The notes beneath the pieces are model-generated. The model was not told where the DNA came from, did no database searches, and saw only the letters and a list, made by a program, of their open reading frames with translations. Shown here one piece after another: positions 21,872 to 34,129 of a DNA stretch of 64,000 nt. The position numbers and the translations under genes are program-made. Each line of letters begins with the position of its first letter. Position 1 is the first letter of the stretch. The stretch covers positions 372,001 to 436,000 of the forward strand of contig JAVYIG010000607.1 of NCBI GenBank assembly GCA_035222895.1, in the 5' to 3' direction. The DNA comes from Strongylocentrotus droebachiensis (taxonomy: Eukaryota > Echinodermata > Echinoidea > Camarodonta > Strongylocentrotidae).

Positions 21872-22918
21872 CACAAAGAGAAAAAGAGGTTGAATTTACT
21901 CCCTATAGGGAGTAAATGCTTGTCGCATAAGTGACACCCCTCAGGGAGTAAATTTACTCCCCAATGTAGGGAGTAAATTTACGACCCACAAGAAGGTGTA
22001 CATTTGCACCCCAAGGTTATGATTTCACTCCCTTTAAGGAGTGAAATTGCCCCCAATGGTGCTTAATTAACACCTTTTGGTTCCATTTTCATGAAAAATA
22101 GGTTCAAATTTACACCCGTGGGGTTAAATTTTATCCCCTATATGATCGATTCAACACCCTTTGGGGAGTAAATCTACACCCTACTTATGCACAGCATCAA
22201 CCAATTGATCATCCATGTTTTGTCATCACCTAACAGTCACTGATTCTCACCCTTTTGTCACTGCTCTAAAGAAATCAGACCAGAATCTCGGGTTGTATGT
22301 CGAAAAGCTTTAATGCTAATCAACAGTTAGTGTGAACTCAACACAAGGGCAGACTGTAAGAACCAATCAAAGTTAGCCTCGGTGAGGCTGGCCTGGATGG
22401 GCGTATAGGGTCAAATGTAGTGGAAAAACCAAAATACACAATCCTGCCTCCCCGAAGATCTTCTCTTTTACTTACACGTATAAGAAGGCAATTATGTACT
22501 AGTTAGTAAACAACACTTCTACTAATTTCATTAAATTATCAAATATAACCTTCGGTAAAACCCCTTATTCTTGATCAGATAACTTTCACACAAATAATAT
22601 GCCCAAATGAAACATGATAATTCCCCCAACATGACTAAAATATGTAAATTATGCTAATTTTCCTTCATTTGGCAGTACCTATATCGACACGATGCGCCAT
22701 TGCTGTAGCGCATGCGCATATGCAATCACAACAGAAAAATATATTGACCAATCAGAGCTCGTCTGACTAAAATAGGGTGTAAAATTACACCCCTCAAATG
22801 ACTTGTATGTACACACATGCGTATTTCCGTGTTTTACTCCCTAAAAGGTGTAATAGAGGGCGCCCTATTTTTCCAATTTCGTTTTACTCCTCAAGAACAC
22901 CTTTTATTTCTCTGTGTG
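21872..22918. mobile_element. TA-flanked MITE saturated with GGAGTAAATTTACTCC
   Basis: Ends CACAAAGAGAAAAAGAGG and (reverse complement of right end) CACACAGAGAAATAAAAGG, flanked by TA (21,870-21,871; 22,919-22,920). Near both ends are clusters of short palindromic blocks of the type GGGAGTAAATTTACTCC and GGTGTAAATTTACACC, in many variants. The middle (22,200-22,740) is ordinary AT-rich DNA. No coding potential. Confidence 0.75.
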
Positions 22919-23439
22919 TACTAACTTCTTGTTTCATGATATGTAAGTTTTCTCTGCTCATTAGTCCACACGCGTAAGAACCATATAAGGTGTTTATGTC
23001 GTATACCGATCGAAAAGTCAAAGGCTACTAAACCCAAATGCAAGAAAGAACATTTATGATGATGAATATCAATATATTGACAGCAGATTATCATTAAAAA
23101 AGGATAACACCTTAGATAAACTTCATCCAATTTGCATTACTCAATGAGAAGGTTAAAATAAACAAGGGATGCGAATAAAGTCAAGATTGTAATCATCATA
23201 ACGAAGAGAATATCATAAATGTTGCTTGTAATAAGAACTTCTTTGAGTTTGAGTTGATGTTAACACTTTTTTTAACTGCCTAATAGTAAGTGTAAATAAA
23301 ACAGCAATCGTTTTGGAATGGGATAACACATACATAATGGCTTTTGACCATCAATCATTACTTCAACCCATACATGGTACAAGAGGATTTTGACGATACT
23401 TTTTGAAAATCCTGCTGTTCAGTCATCCTTGGCAGCAAA

Positions 23440-23975
23440 ATTATGAAAATGGTATCATTAGTCAAGGCATAATTTCTCCTTTACAATAACATATGTTTAC
23501 ATATTATAACTCTTCAGTTAGAAGCTAAAGAAGTTGGGTAAACTTTTGTTAATACGTACTGTACATAACAGAAGAGTAATTTTGATTGAATAGTAATAGT
23601 TTTAAAACAATATTTAGTCATAGATCTGCATACTATTTAATGTACAAGCTATACACATACATATGTGTATTAGGTGAAGTTGTTAATGAGAACTATAAGT
23701 TAGCACAAATGCTAGTCAAGCCTTGTTCTAACGAATTATCTAAATACCCTCGTAAGCGCAAGGAGGGGTGGAAGAAGAGAGTGAGAAAAGGAAAATGCAA
23801 CTTGCAACAAAACCCTTAATTGAATGGAAACACGAGATGGCGCTGCAACAAATTGAAGCAGAACCATCGTGGAGTGAGGGTTGGATAAAATGCGATCACG
23901 GGAGGGGATGAGAAACAGAAAGAGACCGCTCATAGTCAGGTGGCTTTAAAGCGTCAAATTTATCGATTTTCGTTA
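23440..23975. other. Inter-unit spacer S preceding unit B
   Basis: No gene; contains an AT-rich stretch then GAGATGGCGCTGCAACAAAT. The same spacer precedes unit D (48,826-49,262, continued at 52,259-52,331), where the L1/Tx1-like LINE splits it. It marks the junction of the tandem units and ends where the shared CT tract flank begins. Confidence 0.7.
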
Positions 23976-24239
23976 CTTGCCGGATAAAAGCACCATTTTT
24001 GGCACAGGGCTTCCTTAGGACCTAATAAAAGACATTAGGGTAGAAGCCCCCGGCAAAAATATCATATAAGGGTGTGGGGGCGCATTGTAGGCTTCTAAGC
24101 AAGCAAATAGTAAGCAAGTAGGGGACCGACGGCTTTAAGTTGATGGAAATCTGTTGGGGTGTCAAGAACAACCTTTCTTTAAACAGTATGCATGAAATTT
24201 GAATATGGTAGTAAATTGGTCTATTTCTCCACTATCAAT

Positions 24240-24400
24240 ACCATCACCCCTATCACTTTATCTCTCTTTCTCTCTCTTCCTCTTTCGCTTCCTCTCCCTC
24301 CCTCACCACATCCCCCTCTATCTCTCTCTCTCTCTCTCTACCACTCTCTTATTCTCTTTCTTGCTCTTCCTTATCCCTCTCTTCTCTTCTCTATTCCAAC
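24240..24400. repeat. CT-rich microsatellite, unit B
   Basis: Counterpart of 1-140 and 55,510-55,740, with TCTCTC runs. The overlapping Ser/Leu-rich frames are low-complexity artefacts. A poly-C run lies further on at about 24,684-24,702. Confidence 0.9.
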
Positions 24401-24513
24401 ATTTCGTTATCACTGCCATAAATATACATGTATACATGTATTATGCACATTGTTCAGGTATATCCAACACAAACTAACTTTGCGAGGTCTTTCCTTCCCG
24501 TACTTTAATCTTT

Positions 24514-24632
24514 GACTTACTTGACTTAAGTGCACAGGACGGAGTGTCCCCTTGCGCTCCTACGGGTGGTCTGCCTCCATTCATTTCTGTCCTGGGCTTG
24601 GTGTTGGGCAGCCTCCAGGCTTAATCCAGAGT
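24514..24632 (-). mobile_element. Tiny RTE-like LINE 3' fragment with 11-bp duplication
   Basis: A 119-bp insert between two copies of CTTTAATCTTT (24,503-24,513 and 24,633-24,643). Units A and D have one copy and no insert. On the minus strand it encodes a LINE C-terminal remnant (LEAAQHQAQDRNEWRQTTRR), as in RTE-like ORFs, followed by an AAGT-type tail. An extremely 5'-truncated retrotransposition event. Confidence 0.75.
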
Positions 24633-25284
24633 CTTTAATCTTTAGACCGGTTTAATAATGAATTTCAATGCATGCATATCCCACCCCCCCCCCCCCCCCC
24701 CTCCTTCCGAACCCTTGGTCACCAACTATTTGATAAACCAGCAAAATGGCATCTCTATGGATGGAATTCACTTTGCACGCACTAGGCGTTGATATGTCGG
24801 GCAACCCCGACAAGCTTTTCAGTCGTCAAAAGAAACTTTGGTACAAAAAATTAGTGTATAGGTTTATTTATACCCACGAATATTTTTGTTTCAAAGAATG
24901 AACAGTAAACTATACTACAGAGATTACAAAGATACTACCAAGAAATTACTACGAATTTAAGAATTTTATTAAGTATAATCTTACATTTAAGCGCAAGTAC
25001 AAATTTTAAACATTTCATTCACTTCATATTTTCTCCTACCCAGATGTCTGCTTCAAATATATGTTGCTTGCATTTTTAATTTCATACGCAGAACATATGT
25101 TATCAACTTATCATAACCATCTTTACATAACTTGATTCCCTAAAGTTTCCACATTTACGTGATAGTGTGCAAGTTTTTTTCTCCTTCAACCCTTCCAAGT
25201 ATACCTGACTGTTAAGAAAGCATTGTAGGCTTCTAAATAAGCAAATATGGGACCAACGGCTTTAAGTCATCTCCGCATGACTTG

Positions 25285-25395
25285 GTAAGAGTATTAATGC
25301 CTTACCCAGGGCACTAGCGCATCGACTTGGTCTCGAACCAGGGACCTCCCAGTTACGAGACCACTGCTCTGCCCCTGAGCCATTGCACCTTCTCA
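25285..25395 (-). mobile_element. tRNA-Thr-like SINE, minus strand
   Basis: Minus strand shows an A box (ATGGCTCAGGGGCAGAG), an anticodon-loop-like CTCGTAA, and a B box GGTTCGAGACC in tRNA spacing. The CTCGTAA loop suggests descent from a tRNA-Thr(CGT). Same family as copies at 54,090-54,270, 54,478-54,600, 56,490-56,590 and 61,950-62,110. Confidence 0.7.
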
Positions 25396-25654
25396 AATAT
25401 TTTAGTGCGCTTCCTTTTCTACCTCACGCTATCTTTAAAAAAAAGAAAAAAATCCTTTATTCTATAATCGAATAGCAACGAATACAGAAATACTTAAGTT
25501 CTTTGTCTTACACTCATCGGAGTCAGTGACAAACATAACAATCGTCATCATCATCAATCTTCTTTCGTATAATGTGTTGCATCTTTAGTAATTATAATTC
25601 CATTCAGAGAGGGCACAAAACGCATATTTATAACACACTATGAAAACATGTCTC

Positions 25655-25820
25655 AGTGGTGACCAGAGGTCTCGTAACCAGAAGGTCCCGGGTTCGATAC
25701 CAAGTCGATGTCCCAGTGCCCTTTGGTAGGGCAGCTATCATTTTCAAGGCCCTCTAAAGTGACTTACAGCCGCAGCATCGGTGACTGGGAGCTTACTTAC
25801 AATCATGCCCATGCTTTCTT
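25655..25820 (+). mobile_element. tRNA-derived SINE, plus strand, unit B
   Basis: GTGGTGACCAGAGGTCTCGT leads into GGTCCCGGGTTCGATACCAA (B box) and a body ending near 25,820. Shared with 1,990-2,165 and 56,860-57,035, so the insertion predates the duplication. Converges with an opposite-strand SINE 260 bp away. Confidence 0.65.
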
Positions 25821-26970
25821 AGTAGTCAAGTAATACAAACAAACTGACAACAAACCATAATACTATAGTATAAACACAAATACACAATTATCTATCTGCA
25901 GTGGTGTTTCCACTTCTCATCAAAATCTCATCCCACAAATTGTTCACTAGACTTAGTATACTTATGTAGTATAATATGTTTTATCATCTCTTTTTGTATT
26001 CGATAATATGAGATGGAAGTTGTGCAAAATACATTGTTATACAGTACACGATTACAATCATTTGTGTCAATTGACATTATTGACGTGTAAATATTTACTT
26101 ATATCTATACAAACAAAATTATGTCTAACTTTAAGATACCTAATACATTTAAGATAACATACAAATTCAAATTGTAAATACACACATAAATCATTGGTAA
26201 TTAATAATATTTGTTTGTAAATTGTATTTTCATTGTCTTATATTCTCTTGTTCGAATTTTATGTAATCGCGGCCTCGCTGAAAAAAACAGTCTTTGCTAA
26301 ATGCGGGAACAATTATTGTATTTTGTTTTTAACCGTGAATAAATAAAATATACATTCATACATGCACTCATTTGTGTTCATTGACATTATTGATGTGTAC
26401 ATATTTACTTATATCTATACAAAAACACTAATATCTAATTCTAAGATTAAGATATCGTACAAATACAAATTGTAAATACACACTTGAATTATTGGTATAT
26501 TCAGAACATTGGTTAATACTTATTGTACCTTCACTGCCAATGGCAGCCTAATATGTCATAGGCAACCCTAACCATAGGGAGTGTGATCGTTCAAATTGAA
26601 ACTTTTTCTTTCTTTCTGGAACCTAACCGGGCACCCCGTGTTATAAAAAGGTATTTTACAATGTATTTTATCTTTTAGAGGATAAACACTGGCTCCATAT
26701 TACGTGTATGCTGGATACTCCACTGGATATGATATATCAAAGGACCTTAAGAAAATGATGAATACTGATTAGTAATACAGTATTAATACCGCCCTTTCCC
26801 TATAGCTATTATTTCCCCCAGCAATTGCCTTGCCAGGTACCCTTTTTACCCCTGGATGGAGGGTGTCATATCTAGCGCTGAGATTCGAACCCTGAATATT
26901 TGGACTAAGAGTCTAGTAAATGAATCACTTTACCACGGCACCACCAATTTACATGCTTTGGTACACATTC

Positions 26971-27005
<35 letters not shown>

Positions 27006-27390
27006 CATTAATTGGATTAATTTCTCAAAACTCCAATACCTTTTCGTATACATAACATAGAAGCAAAGTATTTAAATACTCTTAGTTTATACAAACTGCA
27101 ACATAATCATAACAAAGACTTTTATCATTTGATAAACGAAATAAATACAACATAATTCATTGTTCATAATTACACAATGTATAAGACTAAAATATATCAT
27201 AATTACATATTAGGAAAATATTACTGCACTATTATAATATATTATTATCAGTCATTCAAAAAAACTAGAACAAGCATTGTTTCTTTTTTTTTTCTGAATA
27301 AATTGGCTGCCGATAATTAATGTGGAACTTGTCTCCAGTAGGGTTTTGTCCTTGTTTTAAGTTCCACCGACCGATTGCAAGTTATTTTTT
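25821..27390. other. Unit B block downstream of GPCR B
   Basis: No gene. It corresponds to 2,166-2,331 plus 4,512-5,670 of unit A and gives the empty site for the LINE at 2,332-4,506. It includes a second-family SINE head (26,865-26,945, minus), a poly-T run (about 26,976-27,001) and the predicted 3'UTR of GPCR B just before 27,391. Confidence 0.65.
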
Positions 27391-28660
27391 TCAGCCAGTG
27401 GTTCTCATTTTCCTTACCAAGTCGATGGGCATGGGAATGCTCCCAAGCCTACATCTTATGATGCATACCATCACCTCCCTAAAGGCACGAATCCTTCTGG
27501 CGTAGATGATGGGATTAATACAGCTATTAAGGTATATTAGGGTCGAAAGCCAGGAAAGTGCGCTGTAAGAATCTGCGCTGTAAGATAGCGCTAAACATAG
27601 GGTTACAGCGTAAGGAATGAAGCAGATGACAAAAGCAACAAGAATTACCAACAGATTCTTGGTTACAGCAAGAAGCTTCTTGTCAATTTTAGGTTCTGTC
27701 TGTTTCTTGAGAGGTAATTTGGTTTCTGATCCCTCGACACGTACTGGTACTTCTTTCGCTCCTCTGTCAGATTCGCCACCTGTGCTTTCTATCACTTCTA
27801 GAGATGGGGATACCGTCAAAGTCTTCGCATCCTGCATGGGGTTCTCCAGCTGACCAGATTTTTCACATTTTGATAGTTCGCAGTTTTGGCTTCCTAAATT
27901 CTCGGACGAATGAGATGCCCTCAAAACAGTATTCTCATTAACCAAACCACCTTGTTGTGTAACTTTGTTTTCATCGGGGCATAAGGTGTACTTGCATACT
28001 TCATTCTGTATCTTTTCGTCGACTTTTTTCGTAAGCCTCAACTTCTTCGCTCGGTGTGCAATGAATCTCCATAGCTTTAGGTACATTGTGACAACAATTG
28101 CAAAATGCCCGAAAATCGAAACGGCTACGGGAAAGACACGTTTTTCTTCGTCTATTACGACAATAACGAAGGAAAAGGAAAAGTTAAACACCCACATGAA
28201 TGCAATCATGAGGCATAAATTTCGAGCTGTGTAAATTTTCTTGGATTTTCCTTGGTTTCTCGTGATGAAATACCAACTGGTGAAGCCAATGAAAGCATGG
28301 GTCGTAAAGGCTTACGCCAATACAGGCCGATATGACAAAAATCCAAAATTTAATGTTCCATTCAAACTCACTGATCAGCAAACTTGCAACATAAAAGGGA
28401 AGGCAGATCGACGTCAACAGATCGGCACATGCAAGGTTCAGGATAAACCAGTTGAAAGTCGACCTGAGCTTGCGAGAGAGAACAATGGCGAGGATCACGA
28501 TGGAGTTTCCGATGATTCCTGTGATGCTGATTATTAGAAAGATGATACAGAGAACAACATGTTGGGCGACGGCTAAAGGCTGATCGTTAAAAGTACCGCC
28601 TGGAAGACTACCATTTGATAGATCAATGGCCGACGTAGGAGGAGTGCTTTCATCTGCCAT
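27391..28660 (-). pseudogene. Class A (rhodopsin-like) orphan GPCR B, frameshifted
   Basis: Nearly identical to A over most of its length. Start MADEST at 28,660, 30 bp after a conserved acceptor (28,690-28,691). Landmarks: NGS sequon at residue 16, TM1 about 35-61 with Asn52, TM2 about 70-95 with Asp80 (LACADLL), TM3 ending ITRN in place of DRY, long third cytoplasmic loop, FVICFIPY in TM6, NPIIY in TM7, short basic tail. A single extra base in the A-run at 28,306-28,308 shifts the frame at residue about 119, so the N- and C-terminal parts lie in different frames (28,184-28,660; and 27,391 to about 28,306). External loop 3 (27,553-27,629) matches D and not A. It is a pseudogene, or intact if the extra base is an error. 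Confidence 0.9.
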
Positions 28661-28734
28661 CTTTAGCCTGTGATCAACTAAAAGCTTTTCTGAAAATAAT
28701 TTACAAAGAAAAGAACAAATACCATTTAATAGAC

Positions 28735-30480
28735 AGAGCTTCAAATTATATCAATTTATTTTCTGACAAATTGTAAAGGTAATTTGGGTGAACCAAATGT
28801 TTCCATGCAATGTTTGAAAACTACAGTTGCATTTGACTGAAAAAATATTTCACTTCTGAATCGTTCATTATAAATGTATGCACTGGGTTGACGTATATAT
28901 TTAAGGTAGGAAAAACCAAGTAATTGTTAAAGAAAGTATTTAAATGTATCATATCTTCTCACCTAACTTAAACAACAATTTAGAGTTTTGTTCCTTCGTG
29001 GTTCGATTAATCATAGTATATAAAGTTGGAAACGATCTAAGCCATTGCTCTTTGTAATACGAATCATGGACTATTTCTGACCGCCGTCCAAGCCCAAAGA
29101 TTTAAAATTTAAAATAAGCAAATGGCAGGAAAGTTTGACTTGTCATGGCTATCCTTTGGATGAATCCGCAAAGATTGTAAAAGAAGAATACTATCAGTTT
29201 GAAAGAAAAATGTTTATACAACTGTATGTTTATTTATTAAAGGGATAATATGTTGCTTGAGAACTTCTACCTGGAAAATGAACATGATTAAAGCGGACAT
29301 ACAATAGGCCCATTTGACAGCCCTGTTTGTAGTCAGAAGAGTGTTATCAAACTATGTGTTGAAATGTATATGTTAGTATGAGTTTTTATTAGTTATGAAT
29401 CCTTCTGGCTGCAAACAGACCGGCAAATAATGTGGACCATTTTATACAGCATGAATAAATGGGAAAGTAAATCCTGTACCACATGAATAAAGGTATGCTG
29501 GTATGATAGGATATGATATTTACTTGAATATAATTCATCGTAGGCAGCATTATAAGACACGATAATAAATCTGTCAAAGTCACATTTGCCTAAAGCCCAG
29601 TGCACACTTCTCGATTCGACTACGATCCGACTATCCGACTATCATACTGTCTGACTCTCTATATCGGTCATCTGTTGATATGCATATTAGGTGGTTCCAG
29701 TTTATTATCTTTCACAGAATGCTTTACATGAAAGATTTATTGCTGAAATTCAAAATATTTACTAATAAACATTGTACATTTCTTAACCGTAGTGAAGCGA
29801 CAAGTATGCATATTTGTTATACTGCCTATATTCAAATATAATATGGTCAAAACTAGAGCAATGGTTTTTCAGTAAGACTAATATAAAGGCCAAACTCACA
29901 AACCAAAATGAATCGTTTGGCTTGAAAGGAAGTCATAACAACGCTTTGAATTGTAACTTTCGTTATTGTAAGAAATAAATCTATTCAGCCAATGCAAAAA
30001 TCAGAAACCACTGTTTGATAAAGTTATGTCAGCTGTTAAAACTATATGGAAAGATGTATACAGAAACAAATCTTCAAGAAACTAATTTCGTGAAAAAATG
30101 GTTTCATTTTAACAAATGTTTCGGAGTGTCCTTGCTCAGTTTGTTTGTTTCTCTTTATGTTTAAGAATTTGTGAAAACATTACATTTTGTCAAGTTTAAT
30201 ATATTTTATGTCGCTGGGCGGCCTAGGTTATATTGTAATATTTTATTGTTGAAATATTTGTATTATTATTAGTATTATTATAACTTATACCGTGCTTTTC
30301 CAAAAAGGCCCAAATCGCTTAGAGTGAATGAAAATTAAAATTACTTAAATACATATATAATAAGAACTGCAACTACAAACTGCACAAAAGATGTTTTTTA
30401 AGGCCTTTCTGAAGGTAATAACTGATGGAGACTGCAGGACCTATATGACAAGTCATGGAATAGTGCAAGTATTGATCTTT
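28735..30480. other. Unit B block upstream of GPCR B
   Basis: Near-identical to 10,992-12,024 plus 14,064-14,340 of unit A, without the LINE found there. A predicted splice donor (28,961-28,962, minus strand) would end a non-coding first exon. Relative to A it has about 340 extra bases at 29,515-29,850. These include TAAAGCCCAGTGCACAC (29,591), which looks like one end of another TAA-flanked MITE whose second end is not visible. Confidence 0.6.
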
Positions 30481-30759
30481 CGTGAAAACCATTCCAAATA
30501 AGCAGAACACTAACAAATAACCTCTTTTGGGAATGTATTTTAAGTGATTTTAAAGTATGGTGCTTTTTGAACTAGATTTAAACGTTATCGACACGTGCCT
30601 TCATTTTTTTTAAAGGTACTCCTGTTCACGTTTTCATCGCACCTAAAAATCACCAATTTATCACGCGACTGGAGTAACGTGATTCCACTTACCTCTGTAA
30701 ATCAAGTGTTTATGACCAAATATCCACTTGACCAAGCAACGCGTTTTTTGTCCGTTAAC

Positions 30760-31190
30760 CGATGGTGGGGATAAATAAGTAATTATTTGGTCTTTTAAGC
30801 ACCTTTATCGATTGGTTTCACAGGTTATCCAAGGTTGATGGTAATAATCACGTTACTTACACCGGCTAATCGTCTAATTGTGTCGTCCGTGAATCTCTGG
30901 TTGTATTAAATAAGTAATCCTGAGGTGTCTTACACACCTCTTTAAATGGTTTCAAAGTTACCATAAATTTTCTTGGTTATGATCACGTGGCTCAAGCTGA
31001 TTACTAATCTAAGCTGTGAATCCGTGATATTTAGTTGTGAAAAATAGTTATTATTAGGTGTCTTAAAACACCTTTTTGAATGGTTTCAAAGTTACCATAA
31101 CTTTCTTGGTGATGATCACGTGGCTCCAGATGATTACTAATCTAAGCTGTGAATCCGCGATATTTAGTTGTGAAAAATAGTTATTAATCC
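30760..31190 (+). repeat. Three tandem ~140-bp repeats
   Basis: Units begin about 30,765, 30,905 and 31,045. The last two are closely similar (GGTTTCAAAGTTACCATAA, GATCACGTGGCTC, CTAATCTAAGCTGTGAATCC) and the first is diverged. Absent from units A and D. No coding capacity or recognised family. Confidence 0.75.
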
Positions 31191-31499
31191 CCAACTGCTT
31201 CCGGCGCGCCTGGACGTAATTATGGAAGATCCAAAACACAATGTTCAGAAACGGGAAGAGAACGTCATTATTTTGGTTCATTTATTGTGTAACATTTGCG
31301 TAATTATTGGGTTGAACGCGGGCTACTGTAACATATTTCCTCTTCGACGTAAATTTCACGTGAATGAAGAACATGCTTCATCTCAAGGCAGCCTCGTAAT
31401 ATTCACGTGAATTTCACGCAGATATTTTGACTAAAACTATCACTAACGCTTCACGTGTTTCTGTGACGTGATTCTAAAAATTCTAAAAAATGTGATAAT

Positions 31500-31580
31500 T
31501 ATCCCCTCGCCGACGAAGTCGGAGGGTAAATAAAAACGCTGCCGTCCGTCCTTTCTTCCTTCCTTCCTTCCTTGCGTCCA
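31500..31580. repeat. Short hairpin and TTCC microsatellite
   Basis: CGCCGACGAAGTCGG can fold into a small perfect hairpin (GCCGAC/GTCGG). It is followed by a CCTTCCTTCCTTCC run, next to the start of the ~140-bp minisatellite. Confidence 0.6.
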
Positions 31581-31609
31581 TTTGTAACAAATTTGGTTTC
31601 CGATCGATA

Positions 31610-32215
31610 ACTTTACTAATGTTTGACAGATTTTAATGAAATTGGATATGAAGGTACATGATATCAAAATACAGACTAAGTTTGATTTCGGATTATGTAG
31701 GTCAAAGGTCAAAGGTCATAGCTCATTAAATATGCGAAAAAATACCCATCTGGCTTCTGATCAATAACTTTAGTAAAGTTTGACGGAACTTAATGAAATT
31801 TGATATGAAGGTACATGGTATCAAAACACAGCCTAAGACCAATTTCCGAGCAGTAGGTCACAGGTCACAGCTCATTAAATATGCGAATCTGGTTTTCGAT
31901 CCATAACTTGAGTATTGTTTGAAAGATTTTAATGAAATTTGATATGAAGGTACATGGTATCAAAACACAGCCTAAGTTCAATTTCCGAGTATGTAGGTCA
32001 AAGGTCATAGCTCATTAAATATGTGAATCTGGTTTCTGATCCATAGTTTTAGTATTGTTTGACGGATTTTAATGAAATTTGATATGAAGGTTTATGGTAT
32101 CAAAATACATGTACAGCCTAAGTTCGATTTCTGAGTATGTAGGTCAAAGGTCAAAGGTCATAGCTCATTAAATATGCGAAAAAATACCCATCTGGTTTCC
32201 GATCGATAACTTAAG
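31610..32215 (+). repeat. Four-copy ~140-157 bp minisatellite with AGGTCA direct repeats
   Basis: Units contain TTAATGAAATTTGATATGAA (starts near 31,631, 31,788, 31,928, 32,066) and ATAGCTCATTAAATATGCGA. Each has tandem AGGTCA hexamers separated by one base: 31,699-31,718 (three), 31,855-31,867 (two), 31,995-32,007 (two), 32,141-32,160 (three). Such spacing equals the DR1 nuclear-receptor site; any function is unproven. Confidence 0.88.
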
Positions 32216-32599
32216 TAATGTTCATCCAATGGCAGTTTTGTTGAAAATGAATAAACGGTGGTACTACAACGCAATATATGAAACATCAACCCATTTATTC
32301 GCGATATCTGACTGGTTGACCGGCAGCCTGTATGACATGCATGCCACTTTTTCCATAAGTTCTTTTGACATCAGATTTCAAATCATTGAATCAGAACATG
32401 ATTTAGCATTTCTAATTAATCACGGAGTGCTCACATATGACAATAATTTTATGATTGTTTCTTTGTTGAGAAATCGAAACTGAATACTAGTGCTATCAAT
32501 TTAATGATTTTTTCCTGGTTAAGTGGTGCAATGTATTGGTATGTTAATGGCTAAAAAGCCATATTCGAAATACGACATGTATGTGTAGTCCCATATATT

Positions 32600-32960
32600 T
32601 CATTTAATTCCATTTATTTCATTCTCCATGAAAAAAAATTGACAAACAAACTTGATATACATAAAAGATTGATTAGAAGAAAATTGCAAAGGGAGGAGCA
32701 AACCAAAATTTATGGGAATGAGGGGTTAACATAAATGGCAATTAGCCTTTAATATGAACGTCAACCCCTGAAAAAGTATACTATGTATTTTTGAGAAATG
32801 AAAAAAAAAAGGAAAAGATAAGCAGAGAAAACCTGAACACCAATACAAATGGGGGGAAAAGGGAAGGAGAAGGGAAGTGGAGGGGAATTCATTACAAAGT
32901 GCATTTACTGAAGTGTAACGTCATATAATTTGAGATTGAATACAATGATTGAAGAAAAAA
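32600..32960 (-). mobile_element. LINE 3' tail, minus strand (unit B copy)
   Basis: Counterpart of 15,228-15,560 in unit A, with the same AAATG-type terminal repeats on the minus strand. Only untranslated sequence remains. Confidence 0.6.
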
Positions 32961-32968
32961 CAAGGTTT

Positions 32969-33716
32969 CATATAGCTCCGATTAGTCTCTTTTGACAACG
33001 CCCCCCTATCGTCAGAGTCCAGCTCCTAACATGTTAGAATATGGACTTTTACCAACAAAATCGTTTTAAAAAAAAAAATTTAAACGAAAAGCACATCCAC
33101 CCTGACGTACGTTGACACTTGCTCTTTCATTGGAACCCTCATGTCCCATTGACTTTTGAAAGTTCACCCACCGTAATTTGGTCAAAATAGGTCGCTAGCT
33201 CGCCATTGCCTATATAACACATGTGTAACAAGTCGAACTTTGGACGCAATTTACCACGCGATTGTAAGATTATAGGTCAAGCACACGAAGGATAGGAAGC
33301 ATGAATTATCATAGATCAGTTCTGATCGGTTCATTATGTCCATTTCAACCAACCCCCCACCGTAATTTTTCCATTTAGTACAGGCAAGCATTTTGTCGAG
33401 GTAAGCAAAAACATGAATATTCATGATCGCCATGGACTATTCGATTATTTACAGAAGGGTGCAATTGTGCACCACATCAAACTCCCCTACTTTAAGTCAA
33501 GTATTTCATTGTATTATGTAGTTTGGTAGGTTTATTTTAATAACTGTTTAATTATCAGATATCAGTGATAGTTTAAAGATATGGAAAATGTTCTTGTATT
33601 TTATATTTAGCAAAGCAATCTCACATACAAATTCACTACTAAGTGTCGTCTAATCCGCCGATTGCCGTCTGCTATAAACGTCCAGCGAGCGAAAATGAGA
33701 CAACCGGAGCAATATG
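32969..33716 (-). mobile_element. Element with CATATNGCTCCG ends, copy 2 (inverted, deleted)
   Basis: Ends CATATAGCTCCG and CGGAGCAATATG. The body is the reverse complement of 17,947-18,952, lacking about 220 bp near its right end. Unit A has no insertion at the matching place (about 15,595). Two members inserted separately in the two units show the family moved after the duplication. Confidence 0.75.
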
Positions 33717-34129
33717 TTGAAATGATTTAAACAAAAGTTTTGACTTCAATCTTGCGTTATCAATCAAGTGTTTTTTTTTAATGACATAATGGTATTATGA
33801 ACAATATACCCAATTATGTGTGCAATGATCGTGGCTTCTATCAAGATTATTCGATTTCTTATCATTTTTAGGATTCAAAAAGCTCACAATGTACACCGGT
33901 TGTACATAACCATCCTCTTAACAACAACAAATGTCTATAATTGTTCGCATGATCAGAACTCAACTCTATCTTTAATAAATGGAAACTAAAAACAAGATTA
34001 TCAACTGAGGGTTATGTGAATATAACATAAACAAGGTTTGTCTTGCGTGTCAACAAAGTGTTTATATATGACATCGCGGTTTTCGTTTCCTGTCAAAACA
34101 AGGTTTTAAAATAATTTAAACAAAAAACT

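Noticed and set aside
25655..25720. Functional tRNA genes at B-box-containing sites
   Set aside because: No closed acceptor stem; the sequences are repeated with SINE bodies at several loci.
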